Shown here piece after piece: positions 51,681 to 61,404 of a stretch of DNA of 64,000 nt (the first letter of the stretch is position 1; every line of letters begins with the position of its first letter). Source of the DNA: Zhongshania sp. Lineage in GTDB: Bacteria > Pseudomonadota > Gammaproteobacteria > Pseudomonadales > Spongiibacteraceae. A program made the translations under genes and the position numbers. Where the stretch lies: positions 230,039 to 294,038 of the forward strand of contig NZ_JARGNU010000003.1 of assembly GCF_029212375.1 (NCBI RefSeq), given 5' to 3'. Below the pieces are notes generated by a model. That model saw nothing but the letters and a program-made list of their open reading frames with translations. It had not been told where the DNA came from and made no database searches.

Positions 51681-54524
51681 GTGCAAGCAAGCAACAATTA
51701 TTATTTGAGCAATCCGATGGTCCATAAAGACCGCCAACTGTCTAAATCTCGGTCAGAATGGGTGAGAGCTTTCGCCTGTAACGACATGAAACCATTGATT
51801 ATTTGCCGTGGCCCAATCCGTAAGGAAGCCATGGACGTGTTTGAAGAGATGGGCATTAGCACCTACGGTATTTTGCTGTCTGAAAAAGACTCCATCACCT
51901 ATACCAATGCCTTGGCGCCTGAGCTGCGCACCCTGACAGATCCAGATCGCGTACATCGCGTACCCGATTACACCGGTGCCACTAAAGAAGAGCGCCAAAA
52001 GCGCATTCAACAGATTATTCGCATTGCCCACGACAATGGCTATAACGCCATTTTTGCAGGCTACGGCTTTATGTCGGAAGACGCGGAAATGGTTGAATCG
52101 ATGGAGAACGCGGGACTCAATTTTATTGGCCCCTGTTCCTTTACTCAAAAATCGGCCGGTATGAAAGACCAAGCCAAGCGCACCGCGCTTGAGACTGGGG
52201 TATCGGTTACTCCCGGTGTTAACAACGCCACCAGCTTGGCGCTGTTTGCCAAATACGGCAAAGATGGCCTAGTTAAATGTGCGAAAGACCACAAGCTCGA
52301 TGTAGACTTTGCCGCATGTAAAGACGAAGAAGAGCAGGCGCTAGCGCTATTGGCCGCGTCTTACAGTGCGGGTATCGATATTGTTAATGCCGCCGAAATT
52401 GGCGCCGCCTTGCAAGTTGAAGCCAAGCGCATGCTGGCTGAGAAGCCCAATAACCGCTTCCGCTTAAAAGCGATTGCCGGTGGTGGTGGTAAGGGCCAGC
52501 GCATTTTGCAGTCTGCCAATTCTTATGAAGGCGCGACCATCGAAGAGAAGGTCGAAAAGGCCGCGGCTAATGTGCCTTCGCTGGTGTTGGAATGTCTGAT
52601 TGAGTTAAAAACCAACGGTGTGGGCGACAATAAAAACGTCCTAATCGAAATGAACATCGACACCACTCGCCACCAAGAAATTCAGGTGGTGGGCAATGGT
52701 GAGTGGTGCATGACCATGGGCGGTCGCGACTGCTCACTGCAAATGCACGAACAGAAATTACTTGAAGTATCGGTAACCGAAGAAGAGTTGCAGGCCGCTA
52801 TTGAAGTGGCAGCGGCGGCGGGTAAAACCGAAGAAGCTGAGCAGCTTAAAAAGGACTTGGTGATTCTCCAGCATATGGAGCGCGAAGGGGCGGTATTCGG
52901 CGAAGCAGTTAAGCTGGATTCACTCGGCACTTTTGAGTGTATCGTCGACGGCGAAGCTCACTACTTCATGGAAATGAATACGCGTATTCAGGTAGAACAC
53001 CGCGTTACCGAGCTTTGCTACAAGCTTAAGTTCACCAACCCTGACGACTCTGGCGATTACTTTATTGCCGAAAGCTTGGTCGAGGTAATGGTATTACTGG
53101 CGCGCCACGGCAAAAACCTGCCTAAGCCGACCCGTATTTTGCGTGAGAAAACCTCGGTTGAAGCGCGTATGAACGCCACCAACCAGGCGCTTCAGCCCCA
53201 CGCTGGCGGTGTAATCGAAAACTGGTCTAACGCTATTCCCGGTGAAATTCGCGACGACCAGGGTATTTCGACCCACAACCCCGATACCGATGTGTTCATG
53301 AAGTACCACCTTGCTGGTGCCTACGATTCAAACATCGCGTTGTTGCTCACCACCGGTGAAACGCGTTTAAGCAGCTACCAGCGTTTGGCCGAGATTCTGC
53401 GTCGCACTGAACTGCGTGGCAAGGATCTGTCGACCAACCTAGAATTCCACTACGGTCTGGTGCACTGGTTTATTGGTAACGGCATTAATGCGCGGCCGTC
53501 GACCAATTTCATTGTTCCGTATTTGACCGCAGTAGGTTTGTTGAAAGAGCAGGCGAATCAAATTGATTTAGAGGTTGCCTTTAACGAAATCCGCCAGAAG
53601 TATGTTGCGGCGGCTGGCGAAAATGGCAAAGCTTGGGCAGAAGCCCTAGATGCGAAAAAGCTGTTGTTAATACGCCCCTTGGAGCGTTTGTTCGCCGAGC
53701 CGCACTATATGTCTGGCTGGCTGAGCATGAACAAAGACAGCCTGCGTATTGTTGACGGAGAAATTGTGTGGAAGGCCAATCCAATTGAAATGTTGGACAA
53801 GCTCTACCACTACCTAAACATGGATTTCGAGAAGGGCAAGCCGGCTCGCTACATGATTTGGGATCACGATCACGATATCTTATCGGCGGCCGTGAATTTC
53901 TATAAATCACTTAACGCCAAAGTTGACGCGGCAGATTTCCCTGCGCTGCAAGCACTGCTGGCAAAAGACAAAGCGCCAAAAGGCTTTAGCGACGACGAAT
54001 GGCTGGCCGTGCGCAGCGCTCACGCTGGTTATTTTGCAGGAACCGAAGTACTGGCTGTGCTGATGTACATTGCCACCGAAACGGGCTTCTGCGAATTGAG
54101 TGTTAATGCTGACTTGAGCATTACCATTCCAGAGCGTCTTACCAATAAAGACTTGCAAAAACAAATGGCTAAAGTGTTGGTGCCACCACCAGCGGCGAAG
54201 TCAGACGAAGTGTTGGCGGCCAGTGGCGGTATGTACTACCCGCGTGAAGCACCTGGCATGGATGTATTTGTGAATGAAGGCGACCATTTTAACGCTGGCG
54301 ACACTTTGTATATTGTTGAAGTAATGAAAATGTTCAACAAGGTAATCGCGCCGTTCTCTGGCACCATTGCTAAGATCTTGGTTGAAGGCGATGGCATGAT
54401 TATCAAAAAAGGTCAGCCCTTGTTTAAAATCATTCCAGACGAGATGATTGTTATTGAAACCCCTGAGGAAGTTGCTGAAATGCGCCGTGCAAAAACCATC
54501 GAGTTTCTTGCAACGCTTAAGTAA
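51681..54524 (+). CDS. Acyl-CoA carboxylase biotin carboxylase/biotin carrier subunit, large form
   Basis: A 947-residue protein, longer than the usual 650-670. It has a biotin carboxylase N-domain (residues 35-160), ATP-grasp with the Gly-rich AGGGGKGQR (about 270) and EMNTRIQVEHRVTE (about 434), and a long linker. The biotinyl domain ends the protein, with biotin on Lys in VEVMKMFN (about 882). It carboxylates biotin for the upstream transferase. The start follows AAGAGG. Confidence 0.88.
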   Translation: MQASNNYYLSNPMVHKDRQLSKSRSEWVRAFACNDMKPLIICRGPIRKEAMDVFEEMGISTYGILLSEKDSITYTNALAPELRTLTDPDRVHRVPDYTGATKEERQKRIQQIIRIAHDNGYNAIFAGYGFMSEDAEMVESMENAGLNFIGPCSFTQKSAGMKDQAKRTALETGVSVTPGVNNATSLALFAKYGKDGLVKCAKDHKLDVDFAACKDEEEQALALLAASYSAGIDIVNAAEIGAALQVEAKRMLAEKPNNRFRLKAIAGGGGKGQRILQSANSYEGATIEEKVEKAAANVPSLVLECLIELKTNGVGDNKNVLIEMNIDTTRHQEIQVVGNGEWCMTMGGRDCSLQMHEQKLLEVSVTEEELQAAIEVAAAAGKTEEAEQLKKDLVILQHMEREGAVFGEAVKLDSLGTFECIVDGEAHYFMEMNTRIQVEHRVTELCYKLKFTNPDDSGDYFIAESLVEVMVLLARHGKNLPKPTRILREKTSVEARMNATNQALQPHAGGVIENWSNAIPGEIRDDQGISTHNPDTDVFMKYHLAGAYDSNIALLLTTGETRLSSYQRLAEILRRTELRGKDLSTNLEFHYGLVHWFIGNGINARPSTNFIVPYLTAVGLLKEQANQIDLEVAFNEIRQKYVAAAGENGKAWAEALDAKKLLLIRPLERLFAEPHYMSGWLSMNKDSLRIVDGEIVWKANPIEMLDKLYHYLNMDFEKGKPARYMIWDHDHDILSAAVNFYKSLNAKVDAADFPALQALLAKDKAPKGFSDDEWLAVRSAHAGYFAGTEVLAVLMYIATETGFCELSVNADLSITIPERLTNKDLQKQMAKVLVPPPAAKSDEVLAASGGMYYPREAPGMDVFVNEGDHFNAGDTLYIVEVMKMFNKVIAPFSGTIAKILVEGDGMIIKKGQPLFKIIPDEMIVIETPEEVAEMRRAKTIEFLATLK

Positions 54525-54532
54525 TTTTTGAA

Positions 54533-54556
54533 GCTGGCCACTACTAAGTGGCCAGC
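54533..54556 (+). terminator. Hairpin between carboxylase and epimerase genes
   Basis: GCTGGCCACT (54533-54542) and AGTGGCCAGC (54547-54556) pair perfectly around ACTA, with no T-run downstream. It may partly terminate or stabilise the carboxylase mRNA. It argues against an epimerase start at 54548. Confidence 0.6.
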
Positions 54557-54583
54557 CTAATTAACAAGTTTGGGAGTATTTCA

Positions 54584-54997
54584 ATGATTACCGGTTTAGA
54601 CCATATTGCAATTGCAGTGCCCGATTTAGAAAAAGCGATTAAACGTTTTATGGCAGATTTTGGTCTGCACTATGAGGGCAGCGAAGACGTGGAAACGGCT
54701 AAAACGTCTACGGCGTTTTTTCCTTTAAAATCAACCAGCATCGAATTGGTAAGCCCACTGCGCGGTGAAGGTCCTATTGCCAAGTATCTGGAAAAGAAGC
54801 CTGGCGGCCTGCATCACCTGTGCTTTAGCACCGACGATATTGTGGCTGACGTGGCCCGCTTAAAAGCCTTAGGCTATCAATTTTTGGCCGACGCGCCATC
54901 ACTTGGCGCCCACGGTTGCCAAGTTATTTTTATTCACCCCAAGTCCTGTGACGGCGTGCTTATTGAGCTTAGCCAACCCGGCGACGACCACCACTAA
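54584..54997 (+). CDS. mce: Methylmalonyl-CoA epimerase
   Basis: A 137-residue glyoxalase-fold (VOC) protein with GLDHIAIAVPDLEKAI, GGLHHLCFSTDDI and GVLIELSQ, containing the metal ligands His, His and Glu of the family. It interconverts S- and R-methylmalonyl-CoA between carboxylase and mutase. ATG 54584 has GGGAG upstream. Confidence 0.93.
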   Translation: MITGLDHIAIAVPDLEKAIKRFMADFGLHYEGSEDVETAKTSTAFFPLKSTSIELVSPLRGEGPIAKYLEKKPGGLHHLCFSTDDIVADVARLKALGYQFLADAPSLGAHGCQVIFIHPKSCDGVLIELSQPGDDHH

Positions 54998-55072
54998 TTA
55001 CTAGCCCGACTTGTAGCCGCGCATTTTTATGCATAAAGCGGCGCAAACTCACCGACAATGACAGGTAAACCC

Positions 55073-57232
55073 ATGGCAGATTACAAAGCTCCCGAGACAT
55101 CCGTAGACGAGTGGAAAGCAATGGCCAATAAAGCCCTTGCCAAGACCAATCAAACCCTCGACGATTTGGTTTGGCACACACCCGAAGGGATTGATGTAAA
55201 GCCCTTATACACTAAGGAAGATATTCAGGATCTGCCCTATACCAATACCTTGCCTGGCATAGAGCCCTTTATTCGCGGCCCCCAGCCCACCATGTACGCT
55301 GGGCGCCCGTGGACGATTCGTCAATACGCAGGTTTCTCTACCGCTGAAGAATCCAACGCTTTTTACCGCAAAGCGCTAGCGGCTGGCGGCCAGGGCGTTT
55401 CAGTTGCCTTCGATTTGGCAACTCACCGCGGTTACGATTCTGATCACCCCCGTGTTACTGGCGACGTTGGTAAAGCCGGTGTTGCGATCGACTCCGTTGA
55501 AGACATGAAGGTCTTGTTCAACGAAATTCCCTTAGACAAAGTCTCGGTTTCTATGACCATGAACGGTGCGGTATTACCGGTCTTGGCTGGCTATATTGTT
55601 GCCGCAGAAGAGCAGGGCGTTTCTCAGGACAAGCTTTCTGGCACTATTCAGAACGACATCCTCAAAGAATTCATGGTGCGTAACACCTATATTTACCCAC
55701 CATTGCCGTCTATGAAGATTATCGGCGACATCATTGCCTATGCTTCTAGCAATATGCCCAAGTACAACACCATCTCTATTTCTGGTTACCACATTCAGGA
55801 AGCGGGCGCCGATGCCGCCCTAGAGCTGGCTTACACCTTGGCCGATGGTAAAGAATACATCCGCACCGCAATTGCCGCTGGCTTGGATATTGATAAATTC
55901 GCTGGCCGCTTGTCCTTCTTCTGGGGCATTGGCATGAATTTCTATATGGAAATCGCCAAAATGCGCGCCGCGCGTTTGCTGTGGGCTAAGATTGTTACTG
56001 AGTTTGAACCTAAAGATCAGCGTTCCAAAATGCTGCGTACCCACAGCCAAACTTCAGGCTGGTCGCTGACCGAGCAAGACCCCTACAACAACATTGTGCG
56101 TACCACCATCGAGGCCATGGCCGCGGTATTCGGCGGCACTCAGTCGCTGCACACCAACGCACTGGATGAAGCCATTGCACTGCCCACTCAGTTCTCTTCA
56201 CGTATCGCGCGTAACACTCAGCTGATTATTCAGGAAGAAACCGGTATCACCAATGTGGTTGATCCTTGGGGCGGCTCGTACATGATGGAATCACTAACCA
56301 AGGATATCGCAGACCGCGCTTGGGAATTGATTCAAGAAGTCGAAGAGAAGGGTGGCATGGCCAAGGCGATTGAAACCGGCCTGCCTAAGCTCCGCATTGA
56401 AGAATCTGCCGCTCGTAAACAAGCACGTATCGACCGCGGCGAAGATGTGATCGTTGGCGTAAACAAATACACCCTAGCCGAAGAAGACGATGTAGATGTT
56501 CTCGACATCGACAACAACGCCGTGCGTGAGTCTCAGGTTGCTGCGCTCGCTAAAATTCGCGCATCACGCGACGAAGCCGCCGTTGAAGATGCACTGGAAG
56601 CAATCTATCAGTGCGCCTGTGGCGGCGAAGGCAACCTGCTGGATCTGGCAGTTAAAGCGACCCGTTTACGTGCCACCGTTGGCGAAATCTCCTTTGCGAT
56701 GGAGCGTGAGTTTGGTCGCTTTAACGCCCAGTCACAAACCGTATCTGGTGTTTATGGCAGCGCTTACCAAGACGACGACAACTGGCAGGGCATTAGCAAA
56801 GATATTGAAAACTTCGCTGAAAAGCACGGCCGTCGCCCGCGTATGCTGGTATGTAAAATGGGTCAAGACGGGCACGACCGTGGCGCCAAAGTTATAGCCA
56901 CCGCCTTTGCTGACGTTGGTTTTGATATCGACTTATCACCCATGTTCTCGACCCCTGAAGAAGTCGCCAAACAAGCCGTTGAAAACGACGTGCACGTAGT
57001 CGGTGTTTCTTCACAGGCCGCCGGTCATAAAACCCTCGTTCCTGAGCTAATTGCAGAACTGAAGAAAGTCGGCGCCGACGACATCATCGTCATCGCCGGT
57101 GGTGTAATTCCACGCCAAGATTACGACTACCTCTACGCAGCCGGTGTAAAAGGCATCTTTGGTCCAGGCACCAAAATCCCACTCGCGGCACGCGGCGTGT
57201 TGGATGCAATTAATGAGGCGTATAAGGGCTGA
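55073..57232 (+). CDS. Methylmalonyl-CoA mutase (single chain)
   Basis: In this 719-residue protein the substrate barrel (about 1-520) has [21 protein letters not shown] and [14 protein letters not shown]. The C-terminal B12 domain has [15 protein letters not shown] with the DxHxxG cobalt ligand His (near residue 600). It converts R-methylmalonyl-CoA to succinyl-CoA. ATG 55073 is preferred; 55058 adds five residues. The MeaB chaperone gene follows after a palindromic repeat. Confidence 0.95.
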   Translation: MADYKAPETSVDEWKAMANKALAKTNQTLDDLVWHTPEGIDVKPLYTKEDIQDLPYTNTLPGIEPFIRGPQPTMYAGRPWTIRQYAGFSTAEESNAFYRKALAAGGQGVSVAFDLATHRGYDSDHPRVTGDVGKAGVAIDSVEDMKVLFNEIPLDKVSVSMTMNGAVLPVLAGYIVAAEEQGVSQDKLSGTIQNDILKEFMVRNTYIYPPLPSMKIIGDIIAYASSNMPKYNTISISGYHIQEAGADAALELAYTLADGKEYIRTAIAAGLDIDKFAGRLSFFWGIGMNFYMEIAKMRAARLLWAKIVTEFEPKDQRSKMLRTHSQTSGWSLTEQDPYNNIVRTTIEAMAAVFGGTQSLHTNALDEAIALPTQFSSRIARNTQLIIQEETGITNVVDPWGGSYMMESLTKDIADRAWELIQEVEEKGGMAKAIETGLPKLRIEESAARKQARIDRGEDVIVGVNKYTLAEEDDVDVLDIDNNAVRESQVAALAKIRASRDEAAVEDALEAIYQCACGGEGNLLDLAVKATRLRATVGEISFAMEREFGRFNAQSQTVSGVYGSAYQDDDNWQGISKDIENFAEKHGRRPRMLVCKMGQDGHDRGAKVIATAFADVGFDIDLSPMFSTPEEVAKQAVENDVHVVGVSSQAAGHKTLVPELIAELKKVGADDIIVIAGGVIPRQDYDYLYAAGVKGIFGPGTKIPLAARGVLDAINEAYKG

Positions 57233-57239
57233 GTTGCGG

Positions 57240-57301
57240 GTCTGATGTCAGAGGTCTGAAGTCGGACGAGCGGCTTTTACCTCCGACGTCAGACATCCGA
57301 C
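57240..57301. repeat. Palindromic heptad repeat, copy B
   Basis: Four tandem 7-mers (57240-57267: GTCTGAT, GTCAGAG, GTCTGAA, GTCGGAC), a 13-base loop, then three inverted 7-mers (57281-57301). It is the same design as copy A at 47378, here between mutase and MeaB genes. Confidence 0.78.
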
Positions 57302-57317
57302 CTCTAGCGTTCTAATT

Positions 57318-58289
57318 ATGGCTATAGACATTGAAGCACTCAAAGCCGGCAATTCCCGAGCGCTGGCCAAGGCTATCACCTTGGTCGAGAGCAAGCGGGT
57401 AGAGCACCGCACAGAGGCGCAGTTGCTGCTTGAGCAATTGCTGCCCAGCACCGGCAACAGTATTCGCATCGGCATTACCGGCATTCCCGGTGTTGGTAAG
57501 TCGACCTTTATCGAGGCCTTTGGCCTGTATCTTTTAAGTCAGGGGAAGCGCGTCGCAGTATTGGCCGTTGACCCTAGCTCCCCCATTGCCGGCGGCTCCA
57601 TCTTGGGTGATAAAACCCGCATGGAAATGCTGTCGCGCAGTAAAGACGCATTTATTCGACCTTCTCCCTCGGAAGGCTCACTTGGTGGTGTTGCCCAAAA
57701 AACCCGCGAAACCATGTTGCTCTGCGAAGCCGCAGGTTACGACGTAATTTTGGTAGAAACCGTTGGGGTAGGGCAGTCTGAGTACGAAGTCGCCAGCATG
57801 GTCGATTTCTTTATGGTGTTGATGCTGCCTAATGCCGGTGATGAATTGCAGGGCATTAAAAAAGGCATTATTGAATTAGCCGACGCCTTGGTCATTAATA
57901 AGGCAGATGGCGAAAGTATTAATCTTGCGCAGCAAACCCGCCGGCATTACGAGAATGCGCTGCATCTGTTGCGCCACAATACCTTTTGGACGCCGCAGGT
58001 AATGAGCTGCTCGGCGATCAAAAACGAAAATATCGAAGCCATTTGGGGCATGATTAGCGGCTTTAAAATAGATGCCACTAAGAATGGTTCACTGCAGAAC
58101 AAGCGTTCGCGCCAGGCCCGCGAGTGGATGAATAAACTGCTTCATGAAATGCTCGATATGAAACTCACCCAAAATCCAGAAGTCCGCGAGCTACTTCCAA
58201 AACTAAATGAAAAGGTCACCCAGGGCGAAACCACGCCGTATCTGGCCGCGACAAAGCTGATTGATTTACTGTTTAAGCCAGGTATTTGA
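57318..58289 (+). CDS. meaB: MeaB/ArgK-type GTPase, mutase chaperone
   Basis: In this 323-residue protein Walker A is GIPGVGKST (residues 54-62), followed by AVDPSSPIAGGSILGDKTRM, the switch region ETVGVGQSEYEV and NKADGE for guanine. It guards and reloads the B12 cofactor of methylmalonyl-CoA mutase, encoded just upstream. It overlaps the frame of the next gene. Confidence 0.93.
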   Translation: MAIDIEALKAGNSRALAKAITLVESKRVEHRTEAQLLLEQLLPSTGNSIRIGITGIPGVGKSTFIEAFGLYLLSQGKRVAVLAVDPSSPIAGGSILGDKTRMEMLSRSKDAFIRPSPSEGSLGGVAQKTRETMLLCEAAGYDVILVETVGVGQSEYEVASMVDFFMVLMLPNAGDELQGIKKGIIELADALVINKADGESINLAQQTRRHYENALHLLRHNTFWTPQVMSCSAIKNENIEAIWGMISGFKIDATKNGSLQNKRSRQAREWMNKLLHEMLDMKLTQNPEVRELLPKLNEKVTQGETTPYLAATKLIDLLFKPGI

Positions 58290-58291
58290 AT

Positions 58292-58738
58292 ATGAACGGT
58301 CGTGCCCTAGACGATTTTATCGCCCAGTATTTGCCAACGGCCCAGCACATGGAGTTGAGTGTAAAGCACTACGACGGCAAAAGCCTGAGTGTGCATGCGC
58401 CCTTGGCACCAAGCATTAATGACAAGCTCACCGCCTTTGGCGGCAGCATTTACTGTGTTGCGGTAATGGCGTGCTGGGGTATGACTTATTTACGCTGCGT
58501 AGACTACGGACTCGATCCAGATATCGTGGTTGCCGAAGCGTCTATTGAATACCTCAAACCCGTTACCGGCGACATCATCGGTAGCTCAATAGTAGTAGAT
58601 GAAGAAAAGTGGCAGCACTTCTTTAAGCGTTTTGAAGAACGCGGTCGCGCCAAAATTGATCTCCAGTCAGAAATCCTAGTGGATGGTGAAGTCGCAGTGC
58701 GCTTTAAAGGCTTGTACGCCATCGTTGGTGTTAAATAA
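58292..58738 (+). CDS. YiiD-type thioesterase-domain protein
   Basis: A 148-residue hot-dog-fold protein from ATG 58292 (APLAPSINDKLTAFGGSIYCVAVMACWGMTYL, later VVAEASIEYLKPVTGDI). It matches the thioesterase domain found at the C-terminus of YiiD. It may clear acyl-CoA side products of the pathway (inference). It is the last gene of the cluster; 177 bases after it contain nothing I can support except the start of the toxin remnant frame at 58871. Confidence 0.75.
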   Translation: MNGRALDDFIAQYLPTAQHMELSVKHYDGKSLSVHAPLAPSINDKLTAFGGSIYCVAVMACWGMTYLRCVDYGLDPDIVVAEASIEYLKPVTGDIIGSSIVVDEEKWQHFFKRFEERGRAKIDLQSEILVDGEVAVRFKGLYAIVGVK

Positions 58739-58915
58739 GAAAATCTCAAAAATTAGCGCTCTAATCAACGTGTAGCCATCTACAAACGCGCCTTAATGCC
58801 TTTGGCACGGCTCGCATACGACGGCAGTTAGGGTTGCGCGTGCGCGGTAGCGATGGCCAGCCTGCCGTAAAAGAAGTCACCGCTGTGTGATAGTGGTGAT
58901 TGTATTGGTGGCGGT

Positions 58916-59268
58916 ATGGGTGGTGGAGCAGCGGGCGGCAGAGCCGCAGTGGCTCCGAGACAAGTAGGAAAATCAGTTGATGATTTATCTCGCACGGCAG
59001 GAAAAAGCAAAGTAGGTGGCTTTACACAATCTGGTCATAGTTTGCAAAAGCATGGAAGTCGACCAGGTTCTAAATGGAACCAATCCGACATTGATGTTAA
59101 CAAGCCTGCTCAAGCCAATAAGCGTGCTCAAGAGATTGTCGATGATATTCTTACCACTCCGGGAAGTCGAATTGTGCCGAACCCCAGAGGTGGCACAGAT
59201 GTGATTGCTCCGGACGGTAGGGTCATTCGATATATCGAGATGGATCTATGCAGGGGTTTCGGGAGTGA
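58916..59268 (+). pseudogene. Orphan polymorphic-toxin tip, frameshifted near its end
   Basis: The frame (open from 58871, first ATG 58916) encodes a Gly/Ala-rich leader and then SGHSLQKHGSRPGSKWN, VDDILTTPGSRIVPNPRGG and IAPDGRVIRY, a pattern known from C-terminal toxin tips of Rhs/contact-dependent proteins. The normal tip ends in a DGSxxGFxE-like string. Here that string (RDGSMQGFRE and stop at 59266-59268) is in another frame, reached by removing two bases from TATAT at 59231-59235. With the extra AT the frame instead runs on into the immunity gene (to 59515). No full-length Rhs or CdiA carrier is adjacent. Confidence 0.6.
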
Positions 59269-59272
59269 TTAT

Positions 59273-59515
59273 ATGAACGATGTTAGCCATTTTCGCATCA
59301 GTGTAGGGGACGACGATTTACACGAGGACTTGACAGCGGAGATTTACTTTAACGAAAAATTTCTGGCATTGGTTTCGCAAGATGGAGGTTTAGATCGGGC
59401 GAAAATCGAATTGCAAAACTGCCCTGATTCAGACGGCTGGAATTTGCCCTTGGCAGAATTTTTGAAAGTTATTGAGCTTGCTAAATGTCGTTTATGGGAG
59501 CTTCGGCGCCAGTGA
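59273..59515 (+). CDS. Probable immunity protein of the orphan toxin
   Basis: ATG 59273 lies 4 bases after the displaced toxin stop and has GGGAG at 59261-59265, so it can be translated alone. The 80-residue product (HFRISVGDDDLHEDLTAEIY, FLALVSQDGG, LAEFLKVIELAKCRLWELRRQ) has the small acidic alpha/beta look of immunity proteins. At present the same frame is also continuous with the toxin segment, giving a 199-residue fusion from 58916. Confidence 0.6.
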   Translation: MNDVSHFRISVGDDDLHEDLTAEIYFNEKFLALVSQDGGLDRAKIELQNCPDSDGWNLPLAEFLKVIELAKCRLWELRRQ

Positions 59516-59984
59516 TACGCGCACTCAGGAGGGTGTTTGGTTATGCGAGTCAACGCGAAAGATTTACGCGGGACCAGGTCTAGACTCTTTCCTTTTTCTT
59601 CAAAATTTTACTGATCCGTGAGTAGTTCGCTTTCGACGGCCATGACTGTGCAGTGCGGATAGCCAACCCTGCCAAAAACGCCTGCGCGATGGCGGCACCC
59701 TGGCCTATACCTAGGGGATTGGTCGGGATTAAGCTTATTTCAGCGATAGGCTACAGTAATTCCTTGATTTAAAAAGAAATTATCTTAATTTAAGCATTGA
59801 GTAGAGGTTTTAGGGGTACTGAGTAATTTTGACCATTTTATCTCAGAATATTCAGTATCTTACTGAAATATAGAGAGATAATTTTTTATATGATCTTACT
59901 TTCAGTCAGTAGGATGTCTCTATATATGGCCTAAATCTTCCATATGGATTTATATCCTACTGAACAATAATGAGTTTTACTCAG
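59516..59984. other. 469-bp AT-rich non-coding region with nested inverted repeats
   Basis: No gene is supported. TCAGTAGGAT (59906-59915) and ATCCTACTGA (59954-59963) are exact complements 38 bases apart. ATATAGAGA (about 59867-59875) matches TCTCTATAT (59916-59924), and AAATC/GATTT forms an inner dyad. The last 230 bases are clearly more AT-rich than the chromosome around. The region borders the 3' end of the recombinase gene and may be its recombination site. Confidence 0.5.
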
Positions 59985-61217
59985 CTAAACTTTCCGCTCT
60001 TTACCACTAGCTGCGCGCTTTTTGTCATCGGTCTGAACATACACGGTATCAGTCGTAGACATGCTCGCATGACCTAAATCCTCGGATACATCTTTAAGTG
60101 ACCGGCCGCGCTCAATCTCTAAACTCGCACCTGTATGCCGCAGCCAATGAGACGTCGCTTCTTTAAAATTACTAGCATTGTCTTCACCATAGCGTGCCTT
60201 CATTTGTTCGTACGCTTGGTCGAATACTTCCTGCACTAATCTTGATAATTGTCGCGCCGTCATTCCCCCACGGCCTCGGATTTTTTCAATAATAGGGTGG
60301 TTTTCACCCGCTACAGGGAGTTTGTTTAAGCCACGGTATAGGCGATAACGTGTTAAATACCTTAGAAAGCTCGGTGGAACCGTAATATCTCGGACTTTTC
60401 GGCCCTTACCATAGATCTTCAACCACCAATTATTGTCATTATCCTTCCAAAAGTGACTCATGGTGGGCGACCATTCTGCGCGATCTGAGTACTCAGAAAT
60501 GCGCAGAAAAAGGGTTTTTAATGATGCAATGAGAAACAGGCTTCGCTCATATCGCGAGTCGTCATCGGCCATGGTATGAGCAACCTCCAGCAGGAAATTC
60601 CACTGGTCTTCCGTTAAGCGTTTTACGTCCTTGACCTGTGCATCTTTGATCAAATATCGACAATCCTTCTTGGCTAATTGAACAGGGTTACCGTAGCAGT
60701 ATTCTTCATCAGTTAGATGCTTATAGAAGGCATTAAGCGCGGTGAACGTCGCTTGTAAGGTTTCTTGCGAGGGGCGGTATTTTTTCTTTTCGCGCTTGGA
60801 TTCGTCCCCTTTGGCGACCATCAGTTTGAAGGGTGCCCATTCAGTGTTACTTGTGTAAAGACCACCTTTCATATGAAATTTTTCAACATTAGATAGCGAT
60901 ATCCAAGTTAATGGCGGTCTCCAGCAGAAATCTGCGTATTCGAGAATGTCGGCTTTTCGGTATTCATCAATGGGCTTATCCTTAACAAGAAACGCCCAAA
61001 GTAGAAACTTTTCAATCTCAGAACGAAATCGAGTGTATGTGTGTTCTGACTTGTTTCTACCGATATAAGATAGAAACTCCTGGCCCCAGAGCCACGCCTT
61101 AGATTTCCATTGGTCAGCGTCGGCTAACAAGGCGGCAAGATCAGGAAACTCTTCAAGCTTTACCTCTTTGAGGTCTTTGTATGTCGGGTACAGCGGGACG
61201 GGTTTAGGAATGGCCAT
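59985..61217 (-). CDS. Tyrosine site-specific recombinase/integrase
   Basis: In this 410-residue protein the catalytic residues are visible: Arg in LFLRISEYSDR, Lys in YGKGRKVRDI, HWLRH in SHWLRHTGAS, His in LGHASM and Tyr in DTVYVQTDD. The SAM-like N-terminal domain covers about residues 40-190. An AT-rich inverted-repeat region lies at its 3' side. No excisionase or cargo borders are obvious; the toxin remnant and the metal-efflux operon flank it. GC and codon use look different from the catabolic genes. Confidence 0.9.
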   Translation of the reverse strand: MAIPKPVPLYPTYKDLKEVKLEEFPDLAALLADADQWKSKAWLWGQEFLSYIGRNKSEHTYTRFRSEIEKFLLWAFLVKDKPIDEYRKADILEYADFCWRPPLTWISLSNVEKFHMKGGLYTSNTEWAPFKLMVAKGDESKREKKKYRPSQETLQATFTALNAFYKHLTDEEYCYGNPVQLAKKDCRYLIKDAQVKDVKRLTEDQWNFLLEVAHTMADDDSRYERSLFLIASLKTLFLRISEYSDRAEWSPTMSHFWKDNDNNWWLKIYGKGRKVRDITVPPSFLRYLTRYRLYRGLNKLPVAGENHPIIEKIRGRGGMTARQLSRLVQEVFDQAYEQMKARYGEDNASNFKEATSHWLRHTGASLEIERGRSLKDVSEDLGHASMSTTDTVYVQTDDKKRAASGKERKV

Positions 61218-61404
61218 GGATTTTCCTGATATCTACAGATAAGAGCATATAATCGGCTATCTGCATTCTAGCACCCTGCACGCCCTATTTCCAATACGTC
61301 ACCGTATCGGATATGTTATAGCTATGACCTCCTCATGGTAATTCTAAAAAGCCATCTGAAATGAACGTCTTGCAGCTCAAGCAGGGAAAGAATAAAATCA
61401 TCGA

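Noticed and set aside
59985..61217. Recombinase as the integrase of the Mu-like prophage
   Set aside because: It is 29 kb from the prophage end, and Mu-like phages use a DDE transposase; it belongs to a different element.
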